From JACVRW01 sp035947555 (GTDB taxonomy: Bacteria > Actinomycetota > Thermoleophilia > Solirubrobacterales > Thermoleophilaceae): a DNA stretch of 23,953 bases. The notes beneath the pieces were generated by a model that was not told the DNA's origin, searched no databases, and saw only the letters and a list, made by a program, of their open reading frames with translations. The DNA is taken from NCBI GenBank assembly GCA_035947555.1, contig DASZJZ010000130.1, positions 1 to 23,953 of the forward strand, in the 5' to 3' direction. Positions 1 to 7,350 of the stretch are shown piece by piece (within the stretch, counting starts at the first letter, position 1; the number at the start of each line of letters is the position of its first letter). A program made the translations under genes and the position numbers.

Positions 1-376
1 AGAACAGCCCGTCGGAAAGGTGAGCGGCCATCGCGCCCGGGGTGAGGGCGATGATGCCGTTGTCGACGAACTCCATCACGGCGATGGACACGGTGTCGGC
101 GGCGAGCGCCACCTTGATCGCGGTCTTGAAGTCCAGACCGGCCCGGCGCACGGCGAACAGCGTGAACGAGTAGCCGAAGAGGAACGCGAGCGTGATCGCG
201 AGAACCATGGTCGGCACGTTGCCCCACATCAGGGCGGTGCCGATGACCATGCCGAGGATCTCGCCGATGGCGCAGCCGGTGAGGCAGTGAAGGGTCGCGC
301 TGAGCGCGACGGCGCTGAGCGCGCCACCGGAGGCGGGGAGCTCGCGGTGATGGTGGTGAGGAGCGGTCGCGTCCAT
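1..376 (-). CDS. DUF4396 domain membrane protein, C-terminus cut by window edge
   Basis: The minus-strand frame opens with ATG at 376 and stays open to the left edge, giving 125 codons of a longer gene. The N-terminus has four consecutive histidines (residues 7-10), followed by a hydrophobic segment carrying H30-C31-x3-C35 and then G-E-I-L-G-M. Further hydrophobic helices follow, with a conserved-looking F-V-D-N-G-I turn near the edge. This pattern matches the DUF4396 family of small integral membrane proteins as I remember it. The family's function is not established. The His run and Cys pair suggest metal handling, and two CsoR-like palindromes lie just upstream, so a copper- or other metal-induced role is a reasonable inference. 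No clear ribosome binding site precedes the ATG. Confidence 0.75.
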   Translation of the reverse strand, partial: MDATAPHHHHRELPASGGALSAVALSATLHCLTGCAIGEILGMVIGTALMWGNVPTMVLAITLAFLFGYSFTLFAVRRAGLDFKTAIKVALAADTVSIAVMEFVDNGIIALTPGAMAAHLSDGLF

Positions 377-394
377 AGGTCGGTGTTGTCCGCA

Positions 395-411
395 ATACCG
401 GGGAGGGGTAT
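395..411 (-). promoter_or_regulatory. CsoR-like operator, site proximal to the DUF4396 gene
   Basis: The sequence ATACCGGGGAGGGGTAT has ATACC and GGTAT arms around a G-rich core. This is the arrangement of CsoR/RcnR-family (DUF156) operators. It lies 18 bp upstream of the DUF4396 start, where a bound repressor could block transcription initiation. It is less symmetric than the second site at 428-444. Assignment to CsoR rather than another DUF156 regulator is inference. Confidence 0.55.
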
Positions 412-427
412 TACCCGCAACCTTACC

Positions 428-444
428 ATACCCCGGAGGGGTAT
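428..444 (-). promoter_or_regulatory. CsoR-like operator, distal perfect palindrome
   Basis: ATACCCCGGAGGGGTAT is a perfect 7-bp inverted repeat (ATACCCC/GGGGTAT) around a 3-nt centre, matching the known A/T-C-run-G-run-A/T form of CsoR operators. Its start lies 33 bp from that of the proximal site, about three helical turns, so both would present on the same DNA face. TATGGT and TAAGGT, two possible -10 hexamers for the leftward gene, lie at the inner edge of this palindrome and between the two sites. Confidence 0.6.
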
Positions 445-515
445 CTTGTAGCGTTGTCCCATGGCTCACAGACGAGCTGATGGCGGCGGTGGGCCGGCTG
501 ATGCGCCGCGGCGAG

Positions 516-539
516 GCCCGGCAGACTCACGCCGGGGGC
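516..539 (-). terminator. Possible terminator hairpin after tRNA-Glu
   Basis: CCCGGC (517-522) and GCCGGG (531-536) form a 6-bp GC stem with an 8-nt loop, a few bases past the 3' end of the leftward tRNA-Glu. There is no U-run, as is common in high-GC actinobacteria, so the call rests on position and stem strength only. Confidence 0.35.
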
Positions 540-542
540 TAG

Positions 543-616
543 TAGGGGCGACGGGATTTGAACCCGCGATCTTTGGCTTGAAAGGCCAACGTCCTAGACC
601 ACTGGACCACGCCCCC
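543..616 (-). tRNA. tRNA-Glu (anticodon TTC)
   Basis: A 74-nt cloverleaf reads on the minus strand. The acceptor stem GGGGGCG pairs with CGCCCCT (first pair G-U). The D stem is GTCC/GGAC, the anticodon stem TTGGC/GCCAA with loop CTTTCAA giving anticodon TTC, and the T arm GCGGG-TTCAAAT-CCCGT. Discriminator is A and CCA is not encoded. It lies 44 bp downstream of the methyltransferase on the same strand, so it may share its transcript. Confidence 0.95.
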
Positions 617-660
617 GTGCAAGGGCGATTCTAGAGCCGGGCCGTCCGCGCTCCATCAGG

Positions 661-1353
661 TCAGTAGGGCGGCACGAATTCGTCCCAGCGCGGAGTGGGA
701 CGCTCGCTCGGGAGGCGCAGCACCGCGGTGTCGCCCGTGCCGGTCGGTACTCCGCGGCTCAGGGGCCGGCGGCGCCATCGGAAGGCGTTGGGGAGTGCAC
801 CGGGCTCGAGCGTCACGCCGAGGTTCCTCTCCACGTAGGCGACGGCCATGCGGACCGCCGGCATCCACATGTCGTCCACGACCACGAGCGCGCCGGGCTT
901 CACCAGACGGGTCATGAAGTAGAGGTCGAGGAACACGCCCTCGAAGCGGTGGTCGCCGTCGACGAAGGCGAAGTCGAACGCGCGACCCTCGCCCACGAAC
1001 CGCGGCAACGCGAGCTGGCTCTCATCCTCGATCACCTCCACCAGGCCCTCGACGCCGGCCTCGCGCAACGTCCTCAGACCGGCCCCGTTCCATGACTCCC
1101 GCTGGAAGGGATCGATGGCCACGTGCCGCCCGCCGTGCCGCAGAACTGCCTGGCACAGGAACAGCGCGGACATGCCGAGCGCGAGCCCGACCTCGACCGT
1201 CCGCTGAGCACGCTCGGCGATCGCGAGGTCCCGAAGCGCCTCGCCCTGCGCCCGCTCGACGCTGTGCGGCGCTAGGTCCACTCGGGCGCCGCTTGCATCG
1301 CTCACCCAGCCTCGCCCATACGCGTCGTGGAGGTAGCGAGCGAGCGTGTCCAT
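661..1353 (-). CDS. Class I SAM-dependent methyltransferase (Methyltransf_24-like)
   Basis: This 230-aa protein has a Rossmann-type methyltransferase core. The SAM-binding motif I is E54-V-G-L-A-L-G60, and strand 2 ends in the ribose-binding acid D81 (A-I-D-P). An F-V-D-G-D-H motif follows near residues 130-136, then V-V-V-D-D-M-W. The F-V-D-G-D-H signature and lack of membrane segments fit the Methyltransf_24 / O-methyltransferase-3-like group, which acts on small molecules or sugars. The substrate cannot be told from sequence. The ATG at 1353 lies 9 nt after the 3' end of tRNA-Lys on the same strand and has no ribosome binding site. It is followed 44 nt later by tRNA-Glu. Confidence 0.85.
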   Translation of the reverse strand: MDTLARYLHDAYGRGWVSDASGARVDLAPHSVERAQGEALRDLAIAERAQRTVEVGLALGMSALFLCQAVLRHGGRHVAIDPFQRESWNGAGLRTLREAGVEGLVEVIEDESQLALPRFVGEGRAFDFAFVDGDHRFEGVFLDLYFMTRLVKPGALVVVDDMWMPAVRMAVAYVERNLGVTLEPGALPNAFRWRRRPLSRGVPTGTGDTAVLRLPSERPTPRWDEFVPPY

Positions 1354-1362
1354 GCGGAGGAG

Positions 1363-1436
1363 TGGGCCGCCTGGGACTCGAACCCAGAACCTCCGGGTTA
1401 AAAGCCCGTCGCTCTGACCAGTTGAGCTAGCGGCCC
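1363..1436 (-). tRNA. tRNA-Lys (anticodon TTT)
   Basis: A 74-nt minus-strand cloverleaf: acceptor GGGCCGC/GCGGCCC, D stem GCTC/GAGC, anticodon stem ACGGG/CCCGG with one G-opposite-A mismatch at its end, loop CTTTTAA (anticodon TTT), and T arm CTGGG-TTCGAGT-CCCAG. Discriminator is A and CCA is not encoded. It sits 28 bp after the ArsR-type regulator stop and 9 bp before the methyltransferase start, all on one strand. Confidence 0.95.
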
Positions 1437-1464
1437 AGCACGATCCTAGAGCGCAGCGGGCTGC

Positions 1465-1794
1465 CTACGCCGCCGTCTTCGCCCGCTGGCGGCGGTGCTT
1501 CACCGCCAGGATGGCCTCGATCAGGCCTGGGAAGCGGGCGTTCAGGTCTTCCGTTCGGAGGGAGAGCAGGCGCCTTCGGCCCTCTGGGCGCACCAGCACC
1601 ACGCCCGACTCTCGCAGCACGCGGAAGTGGTGCGACAGCGTTGCCTTCGACAGCCCCAGCTCGAATATTCCGCACGACGGCTCGTCTCCGTCCGCGAGGC
1701 GGCGGACGATCTCCAGTCGAGCCGGGTCGCTCAGTGCGTGCAGCACGGCGGACAGCTCGATCTCCTGACGTGATGGGTGGTGGGGCTCTCTCAT
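1465..1794 (-). CDS. ArsR-family winged-helix transcriptional regulator
   Basis: This is a 109-aa single-domain winged-helix repressor. Residues 14-34 (L-S-A-V-L-H-A-L-S-D-P-A-R-L-E-I-V-R-R-L-A) are the typical ArsR first helices. The recognition helix is at about 50-63 (K-A-T-L-S-H-H-F-R-V-L-R-E-S), followed by a G-V-V beta-wing. Only one cysteine (C41) is seen in the alpha-3 region, and the E-L-C-V-C-D-L arsenic site is absent, so metalloid sensing is not supported. The ligand is unknown. The gene lies 40 bp downstream of purH on the same strand, with its own promoter-like sequence overlapping the purH stop. It could regulate itself or an unlinked target. Confidence 0.9.
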   Translation of the reverse strand: MREPHHPSRQEIELSAVLHALSDPARLEIVRRLADGDEPSCGIFELGLSKATLSHHFRVLRESGVVLVRPEGRRRLLSLRTEDLNARFPGLIEAILAVKHRRQRAKTAA

Positions 1795-1809
1795 TCGAAG
1801 CCACCCCCG

Positions 1810-1837
1810 AGTCTAGCGATGGTTCGATGGATGTCTA
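1810..1837 (-). promoter_or_regulatory. Candidate promoter of the ArsR-type gene
   Basis: On the minus strand TAGACA (1837-1832) and TAGACT (1815-1810) are separated by 16 bp, resembling -35 and -10 hexamers. The -35 overlaps the purH stop codon. TTCGA/TCGAA arms flank the -10 region (1823-1827 and 1795-1799) and could be an operator. A GGGGGTGG stretch 6 nt before the ATG may act as ribosome binding site. Confidence 0.35.
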
Positions 1838-3430
1838 ATGGCGGAAGTGGCGGCGCGCCGTGAAGACCATCGCCACGCCCGCTGCGTCGCAGGCGTCGAT
1901 CACCTCGCCGTCGCGCTGCGACCCGCCGGGCTGGATTATTGCGCGCACGCCCGCGTCGATGGCGAGCTGCGGGCCGTCCGCGAACGGGAAGAAGGCATCC
2001 GAGGCCAGAACCGCCCCTTCCAGCGAGTTCGAGGCCGCCGCGGCCTTGTCGACGGCAAGCCGCACCGAGTCCACCCGACTCATCTGCCCGGCGCCGATCC
2101 CCACCGTCCCCACGCCGGATGCCAGCACGATCGCGTTCGAGCGCACGTGCTTGCACACCCGCATCGCGAACAGCAGCTCGCCCCACTCGTTCTCGCTCGG
2201 CTTGCGGCGCGTCGTCACCTGCATCTCCTCGCGCAGCTCGAGCCCCGTGTCGAAGTCCTGTACGAGCAGCCCGCCGCGCACCCGCTTCGCATCCTTCTCG
2301 GTCACCGGCACGCGCCGGCGCTCCCGGTTGTCGAGCAGCCGTACGTTTGGCTTCTGGGTGAGGATCTCGAGCGCGTCGTCGTCGTAGCCGGGCGCGAACA
2401 CGAGCTCGACGAAGATTGCGTGCAGCTTCTCTGCGAGGGAACGGTCGACGCGCCGGTTGAAGCAGACGACGCCCCCGTAGGCGCTCTTCGGATCGCTGGC
2501 GAGAGCGTGGTCGAAGGCCGAGCTGACGTCGGTGCCCACCGCCGCACCGCACGGGTTGTTGTGCTTGACGATCGCCGCAGCCGGCAGCTCGAAGTCCTCG
2601 ATCAGCGCCCGGCCGGCGTCCATGTCCAGCAGATTGTTGAACGACAGCTCCCTGCCGTGCAGCTTCGACACCATCGACATCAGGTGCGTGCGCGTGCCGA
2701 CCTCGGCGTAGTAGGCCGCGCGCTGGTGCGGGTTCTCGCCGTAGGTGAGGTCGATGACCTTCTCGAACGAGCGGGTGTACTGGTTGGGCATGTCGTCCTC
2801 GCGCTCGGCGAACCAGCGGGAGATCGCGGCGTCGTAGCGCGCGGTGTAGGCGAACGCCTCGGTGGCGAGGCTCTCGCGGGTGCGGGCCGACAGCCTGCCG
2901 CCGTTCTCGTCCATCTCCGCGAGCACGGCGTCGTAGCTCTCCGGGGAGACGACCACGGCGGCAAACGCGTGGTTCTTCGCGGCCGCGCGGATCAGCGTGG
3001 GCCCGCCGATGTCGATGTTCTCGATCACCTCTTGCTCGTCGACGCCGCGGCGACCCGACACCCGCTCGAACGGATAGAGGTTCACGCACACCAGGTCGAT
3101 CGGCTCGATCTCGTGCTCGTTCAGCGTGTCCACGTGGGCGCGCTCCGACCGCACCGCCAGCAGCCCGGCGTGCACGCGCGGGTTGAGCGTCTTGACGCGC
3201 CCGTCGAGGATCTCGGGGAAGCCGGTGTAGTCCTCGATCGTGCGCACCGGGAGACCTTCCGCGACCAGCTCGGCGGCGGTGCCGCCCGTGGACACGATCT
3301 CCACGTCCAGCTCGGCGAGCCCGCGTGCGAATTCCACCAGCCCCCGCTTGTCCGACACGCTCAGCAGCGCCCGCCGGATCCGCACCTCGCCGGGCGCCGT
3401 GACCTCCGTGCCGCGCGGCTCAATCGACAT
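1835..3430 (-). CDS. purH: Bifunctional AICAR formyltransferase / IMP cyclohydrolase
   Basis: PurH catalyses the last two steps to IMP: formylation of AICAR with 10-formyl-THF, then ring closure. At 531 aa it is full length. The N-terminal MGS-like cyclohydrolase domain (about 18-215) starts R-R-A-L-L-S-V-S-D-K and contains S-T-G-G-T. The formyltransferase half carries the K-H-N-N-P-C-G-A motif with the catalytic Lys-His pair. The cyclohydrolase motif reads K-T-L-N-P-R-V-H, with N83 where K-T-L-H-P is usual. An N-terminal extension of about 17 residues precedes the domain. ATG at 3430 lies inside the end of purN (11-nt overlap), so the two are probably translationally coupled. Confidence 0.97.
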   Translation of the reverse strand: MSIEPRGTEVTAPGEVRIRRALLSVSDKRGLVEFARGLAELDVEIVSTGGTAAELVAEGLPVRTIEDYTGFPEILDGRVKTLNPRVHAGLLAVRSERAHVDTLNEHEIEPIDLVCVNLYPFERVSGRRGVDEQEVIENIDIGGPTLIRAAAKNHAFAAVVVSPESYDAVLAEMDENGGRLSARTRESLATEAFAYTARYDAAISRWFAEREDDMPNQYTRSFEKVIDLTYGENPHQRAAYYAEVGTRTHLMSMVSKLHGRELSFNNLLDMDAGRALIEDFELPAAAIVKHNNPCGAAVGTDVSSAFDHALASDPKSAYGGVVCFNRRVDRSLAEKLHAIFVELVFAPGYDDDALEILTQKPNVRLLDNRERRRVPVTEKDAKRVRGGLLVQDFDTGLELREEMQVTTRRKPSENEWGELLFAMRVCKHVRSNAIVLASGVGTVGIGAGQMSRVDSVRLAVDKAAAASNSLEGAVLASDAFFPFADGPQLAIDAGVRAIIQPGGSQRDGEVIDACDAAGVAMVFTARRHFRH

Positions 3431-4055
3431 CGTCCACCAGCACCACGCGGGGGTTTGCGGGATCGCGTCGGACGCGACCGGCCGCGATCAGCCTCACGGC
3501 ACGCGGCAGCAGCCGGTGCTCCACGTCATGCACGCGCTGCTCGATCTCCTCGATGCGGGCAGGATACGAAAGCTCCACGGCCTCTTGAAGAACGATTGGA
3601 CCATTGTCCAGTTGCTCGTCGACGTAGTGGACCGTCACGCCGGTGACCCTGACCCCCTGCTCCACCGCCCGTTCGATCGCTCCGACGCCGGGGAAGGCGG
3701 GGAGCAGAGAGGGGTGCACGTTCACGATGCGGTTGCGGAAGCGGCGGACGAACTCGGGGCCGAGGAGCTCCATGAAGCCGGCGAGGACGACGAGGTCGAC
3801 CTGGCGCTCCTCGAGCCAGCCGGCGAGGGCTTGGTCGCGGGCGGAGCGGTCGGGGTGGTCGGCGATCGCGAAGACGGCGGTCTCGACGCCGGCCTGCTCG
3901 GCGCGCCGGAGGCCGGCAGCTTCGGAGCGGGAGGAGGCTACGCAGGCGATCTCGATCATGGGGGAGTCGTCGGACACACGGTGCACGGTGTCGAGCAGAG
4001 CCTGCAGGTTGGTGCCGGTGCCAGAGATGAGGACGGCGACGCGGAACGCGGCCAC
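3420..4055 (-). CDS. purN: Phosphoribosylglycinamide formyltransferase (GART)
   Basis: PurN transfers formyl from 10-formyl-THF to GAR, the third step of purine synthesis. With GTG at 4055 the product is 211 aa, the family's normal length. It begins with V-A-V-L-I-S-G-T-G-T-N-L-Q, the phosphate-binding loop. The catalytic triad is visible: N112 and H114 in V-N-V-H-P-S-L-L-P, and D150 in Q-L-D-N-G-P-I-V. The frame stays open upstream through recQ, but homology starts here. The GTG lies 2 nt after the recQ TGA, and the stop overlaps purH by 11 nt, so recQ, purN and purH look like one translation-coupled unit. Confidence 0.96.
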   Translation of the reverse strand: MAAFRVAVLISGTGTNLQALLDTVHRVSDDSPMIEIACVASSRSEAAGLRRAEQAGVETAVFAIADHPDRSARDQALAGWLEERQVDLVVLAGFMELLGPEFVRRFRNRIVNVHPSLLPAFPGVGAIERAVEQGVRVTGVTVHYVDEQLDNGPIVLQEAVELSYPARIEEIEQRVHDVEHRLLPRAVRLIAAGRVRRDPANPRVVLVDDVD

Positions 4056-4057
4056 CG

Positions 4058-5836
4058 TCAGGCAGTGGCGCTGAGCGGCAGCCGGAGCACCGGGTAGGGA
4101 CCCTCGCTGGTCTCGAGACGTCCGGCCTCGATCAGCTCGTCCACACGCGCGAGGATGTCCGCGCGACGCATGTGGGAGGAGACGCCGTAGGCGGGGAGGC
4201 CGTCGTAGGCGTTGCGGAGCAGCTTCTTGCTCCGTCCTCCGTGAAGGATCTCCGCGCAGGTGGTGCGCCCCACCGCCGGGCGGGCACCTGTCGCCACCGA
4301 GATGATTGCGTCGTCGAGGGTCTCGATCGCCACCGGGTCCGGTGGGGGAGGAACCGGCACCAGACCCGGGGTGCAGACATCGCAGCACCTTTCTTGGGGG
4401 AGTAGCCGAGACGAATCGCCGAAGTGCCGCAGGATCGCCTCGCGACGGCATCTCTCCTGCTCCACGTACGCCCAGATCTCCCGGTACTGGCGCCAGCGTG
4501 CGCGGGCGCCCTCCTCCACGGACGACCGGCACAGCGCCGCCGCTCTCCGGTCGAACGGCGAGAGGGCTCTACCCACCACCCGGTCCGGGGGCGACGGCGA
4601 CGGCGAGATCACGCGGGCCCGCGTGAGGTGGCCCAGCAGCGCGCGCAGCCGGTCGCCGTCCCCGCCCAGGCCGCCGACCAGCTCCGCGGCCTCGACCGAG
4701 TAGCGGCCCTCACCGTCCGCGGCCGCCCACAGCCGGTCCGCCAGCCAGCCGGGCAGCTGCTGGTCGATCTCGTCGCGCTTGATGAAGTGCACGTGCAGCG
4801 CCTTGTCGCGGTTCTCGGCGAGCAGCAGCGCCCGGGCCGGGCGGCCGTCGCGCCCCGCGCGGCCGGCCTCCTGGTAGTACGCCTCGAGCGACGCCGGCAC
4901 GCTCGCGTGCACCACGGTCCTCACGTTCGGCTTGTCCACCCCCATGCCGAACGCGTTGGTGGCGCAGATCACCTGGAGCTCGTCCACCAGGAAGCGGCGT
5001 TGCACGGACGCCCGCCGCTCCCGGTCGAGTCCCGCGTGATAGGCCTCGGCCTCCACGCCCAGGGCGGCGCCCAGCTCGCGGGCGAGCTCCTCAGATCCGG
5101 CGCGCGTGCCGGCGTACACGATCGCCGGCAGGGCGTCGGGCTCCCGAAGCGCCTCCGTCAGGAGCGCGCGCTTCTCCCCCGGCCCCGGGCGGGCCACCGC
5201 GAAGGCGATGTTGGGCCGGTCGAAGCCGGTCGCCACTCGCAAGGGGTCGTCGAGGCCGAGCCGCTGCACCACGTCCTGGGCCACCCTCGGAGTGGCCGTG
5301 GCCGTGGATGCCACGAGGGTCTTCGCGCCGAGCGCCCGGGCGGCGTCGGCGAGCCGGAAGTAGTCGGGCCGGAAGTCGTGGCCCCACTGCGAGACGCAGT
5401 GCGCCTCGTCGACCACGAACAGCCCTACTTCGACGTCGCCCATCGCCTCGAGGAAGCGCGGTGCAGCGAAGCGCTCCGGCGCCACGTACAGCAGGCTCAG
5501 CTCACGGGCGGCGGCGCGACGCAGGGTGGCCATGTTGGCCGAGCCGTCCCGCTGGGCGTTGATCAGCGCCACGCGGTCGCCCAGCCCGCGGTCCGCGAGC
5601 GCCTCCACCTGGTCCTGCATCAGCGCCACGAGCGGCGAGACCACGACCGTCAGGTCCTCGCGGAGGAGGGCCGGCAGCTGGTAGCAGAGCGACTTGCCCG
5701 AGCCGGTGGGCATGACGACCATGACGTCGCGCCCGGCGAGCGCGGCCTCGCATGCCTCGCGCTGACCGGGGCGGAAGTCCCGGAAGCCGAACAATTTCTG
5801 GAGCGAGGCGATGAGGTCCATGCGAAGGAAGGCCAC
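4058..5836 (-). CDS. recQ: RecQ-family ATP-dependent DNA helicase
   Basis: This 592-aa superfamily 2 helicase would unwind DNA 3' to 5' in recombination and repair. The Walker A loop is P-T-G-S-G-K48-S, the DEAH box D143-E-A-H146 followed by C-V-S-Q-W-G-H-D-F-R-P-D, and motif VI Y-Y-Q-E-A-G-R-A-G-R-D-G. A zinc-binding cysteine cluster (E-R-C ... E-R-C-C-D-V-C) follows, with uneven spacing compared with E. coli RecQ. A short RQC-like winged helix (L-H-G-G-R-S-K-K-L-L ... Y-G) ends the protein. There is no HRDC domain. GTG at 5836 was chosen because GGAGG lies 10 nt upstream; ATG at 5821 has none. It sits unexpectedly between purF and purN. Confidence 0.95.
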   Translation of the reverse strand: MAFLRMDLIASLQKLFGFRDFRPGQREACEAALAGRDVMVVMPTGSGKSLCYQLPALLREDLTVVVSPLVALMQDQVEALADRGLGDRVALINAQRDGSANMATLRRAAARELSLLYVAPERFAAPRFLEAMGDVEVGLFVVDEAHCVSQWGHDFRPDYFRLADAARALGAKTLVASTATATPRVAQDVVQRLGLDDPLRVATGFDRPNIAFAVARPGPGEKRALLTEALREPDALPAIVYAGTRAGSEELARELGAALGVEAEAYHAGLDRERRASVQRRFLVDELQVICATNAFGMGVDKPNVRTVVHASVPASLEAYYQEAGRAGRDGRPARALLLAENRDKALHVHFIKRDEIDQQLPGWLADRLWAAADGEGRYSVEAAELVGGLGGDGDRLRALLGHLTRARVISPSPSPPDRVVGRALSPFDRRAAALCRSSVEEGARARWRQYREIWAYVEQERCRREAILRHFGDSSRLLPQERCCDVCTPGLVPVPPPPDPVAIETLDDAIISVATGARPAVGRTTCAEILHGGRSKKLLRNAYDGLPAYGVSSHMRRADILARVDELIEAGRLETSEGPYPVLRLPLSATA

Positions 5837-5881
5837 CCTAGCGCCGCCTCCGGCCGTCAGGGCAGCGTCGTCGCAGAGTTG

Positions 5882-7312
5882 TTACGAACGCACGACGGCG
5901 AGCTCCTCGAGCGCGAACTTGCCGTTCGCCGTGCCGGTACGGGCGAGCGGGTAGTCGCCCGAGAAGCAGGCGTCGCAGTGGGTCTCGCGCGTGGAGCGGA
6001 TCGCCTCGTACACGCCCTCGAGGGACAGGTAGGCGAGCGAGTCGCAGTCAAGCTCGCGAGCCACCTCCTCCTCGCTCCGTCCGTGGGCCACCATCTCCTG
6101 CGTCGTCGACATGTCGATCCCGTAGTGGCAGGGGTGGCGGATCGCCGGGGCGGAGATCCGCATGTGTATCTCGGCCGCCCCCGCGTCGCGCAGCATCCGG
6201 ACGATCTGGCGGGTGGTGTTGCCGCGCACGATCGAGTCGTCCACGACCACGAGCCGCTTGCCGGCAACCACCTCGCGCAGCGGGTTGAACTTCATCCGCA
6301 GACCGTGCTTGCGCAGCTCCTGCCCGGGCTGGATGAACGTCCGCGCCACGTAGCGGTTCTTGATGAGCCCGTCGTCGCGCGGGATGCCCGACGCCTTCGA
6401 GTAGCCCGCCGCCGCGGCATTGCCGGAATCGGGCACCGCTATCACGACGTCCGCCTCCACCGGCGACTCGCGCCAGAGGATCTCGCCCATCTTGCGGCGC
6501 GACACCTGGGTGCGGTTGCCCTCGAGGATCGAGTCGGGCCGCGCAAAGTAGATGTGCTCGAAGACGCAGAAGGCGCGCCGTTCCGACTCCACCAGCTGCC
6601 GCGTCTCGATCCCGCGCTCCCCCAGCGACACCATCTCGCCCGGCTGGACCTCGCGCAGCAACCTGGCGCCGATGATGTCGAAGGCGCAGCTCTCTGACGC
6701 GAGGACGTAGCGTTCACCGAGCATGCCGAGGGCGAGCGGGCGCAGCCCGGCGGCGTCTCGGAAGCCGACCACCGCGTCCTTGGTCATCACGACCGTGGAG
6801 AAAGCCCCCTCGAGCCGCGGCACGACCTCCGCCAAGGCGTCCTCGATCCGCTCGGCCGGATGGTTCGACAGCAGCGCCGCGATGATCTCCGAGTCCGACG
6901 TTCCGCGGAACCGAACGCCGCGGTCGCTCAGCTCGCCGTGGAGCTCGACGGCGTTGATGAGGTTGCCGTTGTGGGCGAGGGCCACCTGGCGGCCGTCCGA
7001 GCGCCAGACGGGCTGGGCGTTCTCCCAGGCGGACGACCCGGTGGTCGAGTAGCGGACGTGCCCCACCGCCATCTCGCCCCGCAGCGCCCGCAGCTTCTCC
7101 TCGTCGAAGACCTGCGAGACGAGGCCGAGGTCGCGGATGGTCATGATGTGGCCGGAGTCGCTCGTGGCGATGCCGGCGGACTCCTGGCCCCGGTGCTGAA
7201 GGGCGTACAGCGCGAAGTACGCGAGGCGGGCGACGTCCGACTCCGGCGCGTACACGCCGAAGACGCCGCACTCGTCGCGAGGTCCGTCGCGATGGTCGAG
7301 CTCGTGGTTCAT
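5882..7312 (-). CDS. purF: Amidophosphoribosyltransferase
   Basis: PurF makes 5-phosphoribosylamine from PRPP and glutamine, the committed step of purine synthesis. The 476-aa product is of the Bacillus subtilis type. A short propeptide of 14 residues precedes C15 (D-E-C-G-V-F-G-V-Y), which becomes the N-terminal nucleophile after cleavage. The Ntn glutaminase domain includes L-Q-H-R-G-Q-E-S-A-G-I. The PRPP motif R-L-V-V-V-D-D-S-I-V-R-G-N-T-T is intact. Four cysteines expected to bind a 4Fe-4S cluster are present: A-F-C-V-F-E-H, H-P-C-H-Y-G-I-D and C-D-A-C. Its stop lies 45 bp before recQ. A 158-bp GC-rich gap with a dyad lies upstream, suggesting a separate promoter from purCSQL. Confidence 0.97.
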   Translation of the reverse strand: MNHELDHRDGPRDECGVFGVYAPESDVARLAYFALYALQHRGQESAGIATSDSGHIMTIRDLGLVSQVFDEEKLRALRGEMAVGHVRYSTTGSSAWENAQPVWRSDGRQVALAHNGNLINAVELHGELSDRGVRFRGTSDSEIIAALLSNHPAERIEDALAEVVPRLEGAFSTVVMTKDAVVGFRDAAGLRPLALGMLGERYVLASESCAFDIIGARLLREVQPGEMVSLGERGIETRQLVESERRAFCVFEHIYFARPDSILEGNRTQVSRRKMGEILWRESPVEADVVIAVPDSGNAAAAGYSKASGIPRDDGLIKNRYVARTFIQPGQELRKHGLRMKFNPLREVVAGKRLVVVDDSIVRGNTTRQIVRMLRDAGAAEIHMRISAPAIRHPCHYGIDMSTTQEMVAHGRSEEEVARELDCDSLAYLSLEGVYEAIRSTRETHCDACFSGDYPLARTGTANGKFALEELAVVRS

Positions 7313-7350
7313 GCACGTGGGTGACGGGCGCTCGGGGCGGTGCCGCAGGG

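Noticed and set aside
20..451. Plus-strand open frame at the left edge
   Set aside because: Opposite strand of the DUF4396 gene and runs through both palindromes; composition is that of a shadow frame.
543..1436. tRNA-flanked methyltransferase as an integrated genomic island
   Set aside because: No integrase, no direct repeat of a tRNA 3' end, and base composition is like the surroundings.
4424..6697. Plus-strand open frame of 757 codons over recQ and purF
   Set aside because: Antisense to two clear, motif-complete enzymes; no recognisable domain and typical shadow composition.
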